Positions 18,135 to 25,770 of a stretch of 50,496 nt of DNA are shown here, piece by piece (the stretch's first letter is position 1; every line of letters begins with the position of its first letter). The notes beneath the pieces are model-generated. The model searched no databases. It worked only from the letters and a program-made list of their open reading frames with translations, and was not told where the DNA came from. Source of the DNA: Rickettsiales bacterium (GTDB lineage Bacteria; Bacteroidota; Bacteroidia; Cytophagales; Cyclobacteriaceae); contig PBTY01000020.1 of the NCBI GenBank assembly GCA_002729235.1, positions 35,535 through 86,030 on the forward strand. Direction: 5' to 3'. Made by a program: the position numbers and the translations under genes.

Positions 18135-19140
18135 TATAGTTCACTACCACGCTCACATGATATCCATTATGCCCCGAGTTAGTAATTAGTGAGTCCAATT
18201 CATTCGTAGTAACCTTTTTTAAGATTGATCTGGCGTGATCTATAGATACAGTCTTATCCAGTCTACCGTGCAAAAGGAATAATTTACCATCATATTGATC
18301 TATGAAATGAACAGGAGAGCTTTGTAGAAGCTTGCTTCTGATTTCTTCTTGATTGGTTGTTTGGCTTAAGAATTGGTATTTGTATTGCTTTCCATAGCGG
18401 TCATAGTACTCTTTTCCAAGGAAATTAGTTGGGCCAGCCTGAGAGATGGTAGTCTGAATATCTGGATGTCTAATTCCGGCTAATAGAGCAACAGTTCCAC
18501 CTCTACTGACTCCATAAATAGCGGTCTTTTTGGATATTTGAGGATACGTTTGTTTGGCCGCATGATACAACCGGAGTGCATCATCAGTTGCACCATCAAA
18601 TGCGTCACCAAAGAAGCCATCAGAACAAAAATAATGTCCAGAGATTTCAAGCGATTGTCCCCGAAAGGAAGGAATAATGATAAAATGGTTTGGTAATGAT
18701 TGACACAATTCTTCGATTTCCCTTCTGCTTGTCAGGCTTACTGATGGACTGAATTGGTTGAGTCCATTTGCCCAAATTAGAGTTGGGTATTTCTTGATAT
18801 TTTCTGTTTTCTTGGGAAGAATAACAGCTCCATAATGAATCACCCCATTTTTATAATGTGCTAATACAGAGATGTTTCGTTTCCAGAGGAAATACTTTTC
18901 TACTAGTTGAATACTGTCTGATAGGAGGTCAAAACTTCCCCAATCAGATATGGTGTTTTTAATTTCCTCCTTTGTAGGAGGTGCAAACAATTCATCCAGG
19001 TTAGCATTCTGATTTAAATCAACTTGCGCATAAGAAATTCTGTCTCTACAGGGGTTGTCCTCTTTTAGTTGAGTATATACAATCAAAAAAATCAGGATTA
19101 ATCCTAAAGCAATGATGATACCTGTGGATTTGATTTGCAT
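18115..19140 (-). CDS. Membrane-anchored alpha/beta hydrolase (S9-like)
   Basis: This 341-residue protein has one N-terminal hydrophobic segment (about residues 7-23), an anchor or uncleaved signal, so the catalytic domain should face the periplasm. It has an alpha/beta hydrolase fold with nucleophile elbow GVSRGG (Ser212), Asp295 in LLHGRLDKTVS, and His324 in NSGHNGYH, a complete triad in the order seen in prolyl-oligopeptidase-like peptidases and esterases. There is no beta-propeller domain, so it is a short S9-like enzyme or esterase. The segment FIIIPSFRGQSLE before the elbow matches the usual oxyanion-side strand. It is upstream of and overlaps the glycosylase gene. Substrate unknown. 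Confidence 0.82.
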   Translation of the reverse strand: MQIKSTGIIIALGLILIFLIVYTQLKEDNPCRDRISYAQVDLNQNANLDELFAPPTKEEIKNTISDWGSFDLLSDSIQLVEKYFLWKRNISVLAHYKNGVIHYGAVILPKKTENIKKYPTLIWANGLNQFSPSVSLTSRREIEELCQSLPNHFIIIPSFRGQSLEISGHYFCSDGFFGDAFDGATDDALRLYHAAKQTYPQISKKTAIYGVSRGGTVALLAGIRHPDIQTTISQAGPTNFLGKEYYDRYGKQYKYQFLSQTTNQEEIRSKLLQSSPVHFIDQYDGKLFLLHGRLDKTVSIDHARSILKKVTTNELDSLITNSGHNGYHVSVVVNYIEKYDH

Positions 19141-19230
19141 AGCTGATTTTCTAGCTTTTCATCTCATAAGTTACAGATAATACGATAGATCCATCAATCG
19201 ATCAGTTGATTAGATCCTAGTTTTACAGAT

Positions 19231-19761
19231 CTAAATGGAGTTGATATAGTTTCTGAATTCGTCGACCTTTTTTTTCAACTGGCCCAGAACACTCTCACTG
19301 ATTTGACCTTCAGAGCTAATTTTTCCCTTAATACCCTGGATCAATAAGCAGGTCGAAGAATCCAGCTTAGCCTGTATTGTTTGCATGATCATTTGTAATT
19401 CTTCATGACCTTTAATGCCACTTGCTGAAGCGGTAATGATAGCAGTTGGTTTATCCGTGAAGACTGTTGTTGAAACACACCACTCCAATGCATTTTTTAG
19501 ACGACTTGGTATGCTAAACACATACTCCGGAGAAGAAATAATCACACCATCAGCTGTCTGAATTTGCTCTCTAAATTTCACCACAGTTTCAGGGGTTCCG
19601 ATGGATGTTAACTCAGTTTGGAAATGAGGTAGATCCTCCAGGTTATTTACAATTGTAACGTTCATTTCATCTGAATAGAGCTCCTGTATAGTTTTAAGAA
19701 TTAATTCATTCGATGAGTCTTTAGTAGCACTCCCACAAATTCCCAGGATATTGAGTTGCAT
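19231..19761 (-). CDS. NAD(P)H-dependent FMN reductase (flavodoxin-like)
   Basis: This 176-residue cytoplasmic protein is an NADPH-dependent FMN reductase family member. The FMN phosphate-binding loop is GSATKDSSN (10-18), and the second flavin-contact segment is SSPEYVFSIPSRLKNALEWC. A third block, AIITASASGIKGHEELQMIMQTI, matches the family's end of the fold. Known members reduce flavins, azo dyes, quinones or chromate, and the sequence does not tell which. It is a single-gene unit with 90 bp to the hydrolase downstream and 125 bp to the methyltransferase upstream. Confidence 0.9.
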   Translation of the reverse strand: MQLNILGICGSATKDSSNELILKTIQELYSDEMNVTIVNNLEDLPHFQTELTSIGTPETVVKFREQIQTADGVIISSPEYVFSIPSRLKNALEWCVSTTVFTDKPTAIITASASGIKGHEELQMIMQTIQAKLDSSTCLLIQGIKGKISSEGQISESVLGQLKKKVDEFRNYINSI

Positions 19762-19886
19762 AAGTAGGTCTTTAGTTCATTCTAAATTAAGGTATCATTA
19801 TTTTGAAAACATGAACATGATGAGATCATTGAATCATTCGTCCTCTGGCTTACGTTGTGATCACTCGTGTTTCAAAGAATGGGCTT

Positions 19887-20585
19887 TTATAGCTCTCTAA
19901 AATTCTGCTTGGAGAAAAAGTAATTCCGATGATTATCAGAACGGGGATAAGTGAATAGTTGCAACTGACCAATTGGAATTTTTCTACCCTCAAATAAGAA
20001 AAAACCACGATACCCCAATGAATCCATAAAGTCGAATAATTGACCATCAACAGCCGCTTGATGATGGACTTCTACCTGTACAATAGGTTGATTTTTTTCC
20101 AGGATATATCTTGCTCCTTTCAATGCCTCAAATTCATGCCCCTCCACATCGCATTTAATGTAGCTTACTCTGTGTTGGATCGTTGCTTGAAGTTCATCCA
20201 ATGTCACTGAACCTATTTTCAGATCACCTTCATTCTTGGTGATTTTGGCGCCGCCATGCCCTGCGAATTTTCGGCTCATATGATGCTCTGTAGCAGATTC
20301 GGAAGCCGCTTGATTAACTACAAGGACATTCTTAAGCCTAAACGTATTAACAAGCTGATCTAAAAACGGTGCCAATTCTGGTTGAGGTTCCAACGAAATT
20401 ACTTGTCCATTATTACCGACTGCTTTTGATAACCAATAAGTATAGGCTCCTTTGTTCGCCCCAATATCAATTGCTGTGGTTTTAGTTAGATTCTGACGCA
20501 AAAGGAACTGAACAGACTCGCGCTCAGTAACAAGTCGATATCTCCAAAATCGATGCCAGCAATGAATTCTATCCAGAAGAGTCAT
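19887..20585 (-). CDS. FkbM-family SAM-dependent methyltransferase
   Basis: This 232-residue protein has the FkbM methyltransferase signature: SAM-binding motif TTAIDIGANKGAYTYWLSKA, the acidic strand end VISLEPQPELAPFLDQL, then the GSVTLDEL and YIKCDVEGHEFEALKGA blocks and IVQVEVHH. The family methylates hydroxyl groups of small molecules, sugars or lipids. No signal peptide is present. It starts 3 bp after the stop of the Nudix regulator and is surely co-transcribed with it. A link to sugar metabolism, such as methylation of a cell-surface glycan, would be inference; no glycosyltransferase cluster is nearby. The 125-bp gap after its stop (19762-19886) shows no feature I recognise. Confidence 0.9.
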   Translation of the reverse strand: MTLLDRIHCWHRFWRYRLVTERESVQFLLRQNLTKTTAIDIGANKGAYTYWLSKAVGNNGQVISLEPQPELAPFLDQLVNTFRLKNVLVVNQAASESATEHHMSRKFAGHGGAKITKNEGDLKIGSVTLDELQATIQHRVSYIKCDVEGHEFEALKGARYILEKNQPIVQVEVHHQAAVDGQLFDFMDSLGYRGFFLFEGRKIPIGQLQLFTYPRSDNHRNYFFSKQNFREL

Positions 20586-20588
20586 CAG

Positions 20589-21287
20589 TTATAATTTGAA
20601 AGCAAAACCATCTTTAGCTTTTGCTTCATATTTGTCTTTATCAAATTGATATAGGAAAGACCCTTTCTTGCTACTGCTCATGTCCTTCTCTTCCAATTTA
20701 ATTAATACATCTAACTGATTGATTTTCTTGGCAAAGTTTCTTTTATCAATTTCCTCGTTAAGAATGGTTTCGTATAGTTTTTGCAACTGCCTCATGGTGA
20801 ATTTCTCTGGAAGCAGTTCAAAACCAATTGGTTGTACGGATGTCTTGTATCTCAGTCGGTTGATTGCATGATTCACCATCCGCTGATGATCAAAGATAAG
20901 TTCTGGAGTTTCTTTTAAACTGAACCATTGGGCTGAATGCTGTTTAGTTAACTCTTCATTATGATCTTCAATATTGATCAAAGCATAGTAGGTGATGGAT
21001 ATGGTTCGTTCTACTGGATCTCGGCTAGGATCAGTATAGGTATGTACCTGCTCCAGGTATACATCTTGAAGTCCTGTTAATGTCTCCAAAACACGATTAG
21101 CTGCATTTGTAGCGGTTTCGTCTGGTTGAAGAAACCCTCCCATAAGGGACCATTTGCCTTTCTCAGGCTCAAAGTTTCTTTTGATGAGAAGAATTTTTAC
21201 TTCATCATTATCAAATCCGAATATGATACAGTCTACTGCTACAAGCAGCTGCGTTTGATCTTGATAGTTGCTAACGAATGATACCAT
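20589..21287 (-). CDS. araR: Nudix-family transcriptional regulator, AraR/NrtR type
   Basis: This 232-residue protein joins an N-terminal Nudix domain (about 10-130) to a C-terminal winged helix (about 155-232, with FELLPEKFTMRQLQKLYE and DKRNFAKKI), the NrtR architecture. The Nudix box at 51-73 is degenerate: Gly51, Glu57 and Arg65 remain, but where active enzymes have REUxEExGU this has RVLETLTGL, so the metal-binding glutamates are lost and hydrolysis is unlikely. In Bacteroides thetaiotaomicron a protein of this kind, AraR, is the arabinose-responsive regulator of arabinose use. The gene is divergent from the arabinan-locus enzymes, and three shared palindromes in the locus are candidate operators. 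The gene symbol is by context and family; an NrtR acting on NAD metabolism is the alternative. Confidence 0.85.
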   Translation of the reverse strand: MVSFVSNYQDQTQLLVAVDCIIFGFDNDEVKILLIKRNFEPEKGKWSLMGGFLQPDETATNAANRVLETLTGLQDVYLEQVHTYTDPSRDPVERTISITYYALINIEDHNEELTKQHSAQWFSLKETPELIFDHQRMVNHAINRLRYKTSVQPIGFELLPEKFTMRQLQKLYETILNEEIDKRNFAKKINQLDVLIKLEEKDMSSSKKGSFLYQFDKDKYEAKAKDGFAFKL

Positions 21288-21448
21288 CTGAGTTTCAAGG
21301 AAATTATGAATTTCTCAAAATTGACCATCAATTGAATTTCAATTCAATGAAAATTAAAATGGAAGATCAATTTTGTAAACGAATAATATTTTCTACATTT
21401 ATAAATGTAAATAATACACTTAATATTTAATAATCTTTTCCAGCTTTT
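21288..21448. other. Divergent araR/GH97 regulatory region
   Basis: This 161-bp gap must hold the promoters of araR (minus) and GH97 (plus). It is very AT-rich and includes an inverted repeat ATTGAA-T-TTCAAT at 21331-21343 and the regulator site at 21394-21422. A weak -7-like TAATCTTT lies at 21431-21438 upstream of the GH97 start. No small gene is visible. Confidence 0.6.
21394..21422. promoter_or_regulatory. Candidate AraR operator, site 1 (with 16-bp palindrome)
   Basis: TACATTTATAAATGTA at 21394-21409 is a perfect 16-bp palindrome. It overlaps ATGTAAATAATACAC (21405-21419), which aligns with the sites at 30170 and 40586, and the following bases TTAATA are identical to those at the susC site. 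The site lies 27-55 bp before the GH97 start and also upstream of the divergent araR gene, as expected for an autoregulated repressor. Confidence 0.6.
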
Positions 21449-23398
21449 ATGAACTACTGGTCATTCAAATCTACAACCAATTGGCTCCATGTGTTCGGTT
21501 TATTGCTATTAGTGCTAGTCAGTTCTTGTCAATCGACTCCAAGACCTGTTAAAATTTCTAGTCCTGATGGTAACATAACCACATCATTTTTCTTGAGCGA
21601 GTCTGGAGAACCTTTATACTCCGTTCAGCTTAAAGGAAAAACGGTTATTGAACCATCTCGTGTTGGAGTTATTGCAGACAAGTACTCTTTTGAGGGGCAA
21701 TTGTCGATAGTGACCGTCTCCACACTTGAAAAGAAGGCTGAGAGTTATAGAATGCATCAGGGTAAGCAATTGGATATTGTCTATGACTACCAGGAACAGA
21801 CAGTTGTTTTGTCAAACACTAAAGGTCAACAACTCTCGATAGTTTTTAGAGTTAGCAATGATGGAGTAGCTTTTCGTTACAAGTTCCCAAAAGAAAGTGA
21901 ATCAACAATTGCTAATGAATTAACGGAGTTTCAGTTCCCAATCAATACGGAAATGTATGCACAACCAATGTCTGTGGCAAAGACAGGTTGGGAACAAACG
22001 AATCCTTCCTATGAAGAACCTTATGAAAGAGGTATTGCTGTCGGAACAGTTTCTCCATTAGGAGCAGGCTGGGTCTTTCCTACATTGTTTAAGGTAGATA
22101 TGGATTGGGTCTTAATTACCGAATCTGGTCTTGGTCCGGATTACTGTGGTGGCCGATTGGTGTCAGATACAGTTTCGAAGGCAATGAAAGTTGGATTCCC
22201 ATCAGATGTTGAAGTTTATACAGATAAAGGGCACCTTCCTTTCAATGCATCTCTAAGTCCATGGAGAATACTCACTATCGGAAGTTTAGAAACCATTGTA
22301 GAATCAACTTTAGGAACAGATTTAGCGGAACCAGCTATTCAATTGAGTAACGAGGAATTCATCAATCCTGGAATTGCTAGTTGGAGTTGGGCTTTATTGA
22401 AAGATCGATCCGTTAATTACGAAACCTCTAAGGAATTCATCGAATATGCTAGTGAAATGAACTGGAAGTATTGTCTCATCGATGTGAATTGGGACACCAC
22501 AATAGGTGAAGAGGGGATGAAGGAATTGGTGGCCTATGCTGATGATCGCAATGTAGGGTTGATCCTATGGTACAATTCTGCAGGAGAATGGAATACCACT
22601 CCATATCATCCAAAAAGCAAACTCTTGACTCATGAACAAAGAGAAGTGGAGTTTTCTAAGCTAAAAGAATGGGGCATTAAAGGAGTTAAAATCGACTTCT
22701 TTGGCGGAGATGGACAAAGCATGATTGCCTATTACCACGACATGCTTCGTGATGCTGGTAAACATGAATTATTGGTGAATTTTCATGGGGCGACTTTACC
22801 GAGAGGCTGGCAAAGAACCTACCCTCACTTAATGACAGTTGAGGCTATTAAAGGTTTTGAGTTCATCACCTTCTTTCAAGAAACCGCAGATGATGAGCCA
22901 GCTCATGCAGCTACCTTGCCTTATACTCGAAACGCGTTTGACCCAATGGATTTCACTCCAATGGCCTTTTCTCAGATTCCCAATATTGAACGAAAGTCAA
23001 CGAATGCATTCGAATTGGCATTGCCAACATTGTTCTTGTCGGGAATTCAGCATCTGGCAGAAGTTCCAGAAGGAATGAGTGCTGTTCCTGATTATGTGAG
23101 AGCGTATTTATCTGATATTCCGACAGCATGGGATGAAACTCAATTTATTGATGGCTTTCCAGGAAAGTTGGCAGTAATTGCAAGAAGATCAGGAAATACC
23201 TGGTTTGTAACTGGAATCAATGGTGAGGGAATAGATAAGGAAGTTCAACTCGATTTGTCCTTTCTAAACGGCAAGTCAGGATATTTAATTACAGATGGCG
23301 ATGCTCATCCTGAGTTCAGACAGGAAGAAATAGAAATAACAGATACTTATACCATTGCTTTAAAAGCAAATGGTGGGTTTGTAATGAAAGTACAATGA
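21449..23398 (+). CDS. GH97 glycoside hydrolase, retaining type, lipoprotein
   Basis: This 649-residue enzyme is a lipoprotein (signal ending LVLVSSC, lipidated Cys27). It has the three GH97 parts: an N-terminal beta-sandwich (about 35-290), a (beta/alpha)8 barrel and a C-terminal sheet. The barrel holds KGVKIDFFGGD, with Asp416 as nucleophile, and LMTVEAIKGFE, with Glu465 as acid/base, the arrangement of the retaining alpha-galactosidase branch rather than the inverting SusB alpha-glucosidases. Some GH97 enzymes of B. thetaiotaomicron act as beta-L-arabinopyranosidase/alpha-galactosidase, which would suit this arabinan locus; that choice is inference. Its stop overlaps the next start (ATGA). 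Confidence 0.9.
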   Translation: MNYWSFKSTTNWLHVFGLLLLVLVSSCQSTPRPVKISSPDGNITTSFFLSESGEPLYSVQLKGKTVIEPSRVGVIADKYSFEGQLSIVTVSTLEKKAESYRMHQGKQLDIVYDYQEQTVVLSNTKGQQLSIVFRVSNDGVAFRYKFPKESESTIANELTEFQFPINTEMYAQPMSVAKTGWEQTNPSYEEPYERGIAVGTVSPLGAGWVFPTLFKVDMDWVLITESGLGPDYCGGRLVSDTVSKAMKVGFPSDVEVYTDKGHLPFNASLSPWRILTIGSLETIVESTLGTDLAEPAIQLSNEEFINPGIASWSWALLKDRSVNYETSKEFIEYASEMNWKYCLIDVNWDTTIGEEGMKELVAYADDRNVGLILWYNSAGEWNTTPYHPKSKLLTHEQREVEFSKLKEWGIKGVKIDFFGGDGQSMIAYYHDMLRDAGKHELLVNFHGATLPRGWQRTYPHLMTVEAIKGFEFITFFQETADDEPAHAATLPYTRNAFDPMDFTPMAFSQIPNIERKSTNAFELALPTLFLSGIQHLAEVPEGMSAVPDYVRAYLSDIPTAWDETQFIDGFPGKLAVIARRSGNTWFVTGINGEGIDKEVQLDLSFLNGKSGYLITDGDAHPEFRQEEIEITDTYTIALKANGGFVMKVQ

Positions 23399-25716
23399 TG
23401 AAAAAGATATTCTACGCCCTGGCAGCAATTGTACTTATTAATGCATGTCAACCCAAACAAGAGGTAAATGCTCAAATGGAAGCATTTCATTTGAATCAAG
23501 TTAACTTGTTAGATGGCCCATTTAAAAGGGCCCAGGAGACTGATCTCAAATACATTCTTGACATGGATGTTGATCGACTATTAGCACCATATTTGATTGA
23601 AGCCGGTCTAGAACCAGCGAAGGAAGGGTATGGAAACTGGGAAGGCAGCGGGTTGAATGGACACATAGGTGGTCACTATTTATCGGCATTAAGTATGATG
23701 TATGCCGCAACTGGCAGTTCTGAGCTAAACAAAGAAATTGATTACATGCTTGCTGAGTTAAAAAGAGCTCAAAATGCAAACGGAAATGGCTATTTGTCAG
23801 GAGTGCCTGATGGAAAGGTAATTTGGGAAGAAATAGCCGCCGGTAACATTCGTTCTGACTATTTTTCTTTGAATGATCGCTGGGTACCACTATACAACAT
23901 TCATAAAATCTTTGCTGGTTTGCGTGATGCTTATTGGTATGCTGATAAACCAGAAGCATTAGAGATATGGAAGTCATTATCAGATTGGTGGTTGACAATG
24001 ACCAACAATCTGTCCGACGAGCAAATTCAACTAATGCTCAAGAGTGAACATGGAGGACTCAATGAAGTCTTTGCTGACCTGTACAAGGAAACTGGAGAAG
24101 CTAAATACCTGGTGATGGCTGAAAAGTTATCACACAAGGTCTTATTGGATCCACTTTTACTTGGTGAGGATCATTTAACTGGAATGCATGCGAATACTCA
24201 AATTCCAAAAGTAATTGGTTATGAGCGAGTTGCTGAGGAGTCTGGCAAACAGGATTGGCATCAGGCTGCTGTGTTTTTCTGGGACGAAGTAGTGAATAAT
24301 CGCTCTATTGCTATCGGTGGGAATAGTGTAAGGGAGCATTTTCATAGCAAAGACAACTTTCGCCCTATGGTTACATCAGAGCAGGGACCCGAGACCTGTA
24401 ATACCTACAATATGATGAGATTGTCTAAAGAGTTGTTCCTGGCAGATGAGGAAGTAAAATACCTGGATTACTACGAAAAAGCTCAAATCAATCACATCCT
24501 ATCTTCTCAGCATCCGGATGGAGGTTTTGTTTACTTCACACCTGCTAGACCAAGACACTATAGGGTGTACTCTCAACCTGATCAAGCCATGTGGTGTTGT
24601 GTCGGTTCGGGTATCGAAAATCACACCAAATATGGGGAGTTGATCTACTCGCACAAGGGAGATGATTTATTTGTGAATTTGTTCATTGCATCCGAATTGG
24701 ATTGGAATGAAAAGGGTATTCAACTCACACAAACAACTTCTTTTCCAGAGAGAGAATCTAGTGAGTTGAAGCTGTCATTAGAAGAGTCGAAATCGTTTTC
24801 AATCAATCTAAGAATCCCTTCATGGATCGATGGTGAAATGGTTGTTCAAGTCAATGGAAGCGAAGCTCCTGCTCAAAAATTAAATGGTTATTTGGTTTTG
24901 GATCGTGAATGGAACGATGGTGATGTGATTGAATTATCTCTTCCTATGAGCATCGATTTTGAACAACTTCCTGACGGTTCTAATTGGGTGGCTTTTACTT
25001 CTGGTCCGGTGGTAATGGCTGCAGTAACTGACAGTACAGATTTAGATGGTCTTTGGGCAGATGACAGTCGTATGGGACATGTGGCCAACGGTCAGTTTTA
25101 TCCAGTTGCTAAAGCTCCTTTGATTGTTTCCTCAAAAGAAAACCTATTAGATAAAGTAAATCGGGAGTCACCGGCTCAGTTGACGATCAGTCAGCTATAC
25201 GGTGATGATAAGGAAATGTCTTTAGTGCCATTTTATCAAATACACGAGGCACGCTACATGATGTACTGGCCATATGTAGACAGTGCAGGATTGGAGTCAC
25301 TGGTAGCTGAAACAGCATCAAAGGAAGCTGAAAGAATGGCACTGAGAAAACTTACGGTTGATGTAGTTAGTCCCGGAGAGCAACAGCCAGAGTCAGAACA
25401 TGGATTCAAAGGAGAAGATACCTGGATGGGTTATAGCAACGAGCGCTATTGGAGATCAGGCAGAGGTTGGTTCTCATATGATTTGACCAATTCTGATGGT
25501 AGGGCCAAATTCTTGAGGATCCAATATGAGGCGGATAATGAAAATGGCCTCGTTCTATACGTGAATGATGAGTTGATAGAGGAAGTCCATACAAATGTTG
25601 GTCTGGGCGAAATCAAAGTACCAATAAGTGATGGAGGAAACCTTAAGGTCAAAATTTCAGGAATAGCGGATAAGCATTTACCACGTATTTATGATGTCAG
25701 ATTACTTTCTGAATAG
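23395..25716 (+). CDS. GH127/GH146 beta-L-arabinofuranosidase, lipoprotein
   Basis: This 773-residue enzyme has a lipoprotein signal (LINAC, Cys18) and an (alpha/alpha)6-barrel of the GH127/GH146 kind. The zinc-thiolate active site is visible: Glu314 in VREHF, Cys335 in GPETCNTYNM, and Cys401-Cys402 in AMWCCVGSGIENHTKYGE. By comparison with HypBA1 the second Cys of the CC pair is a zinc ligand and the first the nucleophile. The C-terminal 250 residues are beta-sandwich domains. Family members remove beta-L-arabinofuranose side chains; the arabinan-locus enzyme of B. thetaiotaomicron is GH146, and the length suits either family. The start overlaps GH97 by 4 bp; a second ATG follows at once (23398). 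Confidence 0.92.
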   Translation: MMKKIFYALAAIVLINACQPKQEVNAQMEAFHLNQVNLLDGPFKRAQETDLKYILDMDVDRLLAPYLIEAGLEPAKEGYGNWEGSGLNGHIGGHYLSALSMMYAATGSSELNKEIDYMLAELKRAQNANGNGYLSGVPDGKVIWEEIAAGNIRSDYFSLNDRWVPLYNIHKIFAGLRDAYWYADKPEALEIWKSLSDWWLTMTNNLSDEQIQLMLKSEHGGLNEVFADLYKETGEAKYLVMAEKLSHKVLLDPLLLGEDHLTGMHANTQIPKVIGYERVAEESGKQDWHQAAVFFWDEVVNNRSIAIGGNSVREHFHSKDNFRPMVTSEQGPETCNTYNMMRLSKELFLADEEVKYLDYYEKAQINHILSSQHPDGGFVYFTPARPRHYRVYSQPDQAMWCCVGSGIENHTKYGELIYSHKGDDLFVNLFIASELDWNEKGIQLTQTTSFPERESSELKLSLEESKSFSINLRIPSWIDGEMVVQVNGSEAPAQKLNGYLVLDREWNDGDVIELSLPMSIDFEQLPDGSNWVAFTSGPVVMAAVTDSTDLDGLWADDSRMGHVANGQFYPVAKAPLIVSSKENLLDKVNRESPAQLTISQLYGDDKEMSLVPFYQIHEARYMMYWPYVDSAGLESLVAETASKEAERMALRKLTVDVVSPGEQQPESEHGFKGEDTWMGYSNERYWRSGRGWFSYDLTNSDGRAKFLRIQYEADNENGLVLYVNDELIEEVHTNVGLGEIKVPISDGGNLKVKISGIADKHLPRIYDVRLLSE

Positions 25717-25770
25717 TGACATCTTTATTATATTATATGATTGGATAAGTGAACGAGCATTAACTTCAAT

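Noticed and set aside
20589-21287. Annotating the Nudix gene as an active ADP-ribose or NTP pyrophosphatase
   Set aside because: The REUxEE metal-binding residues are replaced, and a winged-helix domain is attached.
21449-23398. GH97 gene as susB (alpha-glucosidase)
   Set aside because: The catalytic residues are those of the retaining branch, and the context is arabinan, not starch.
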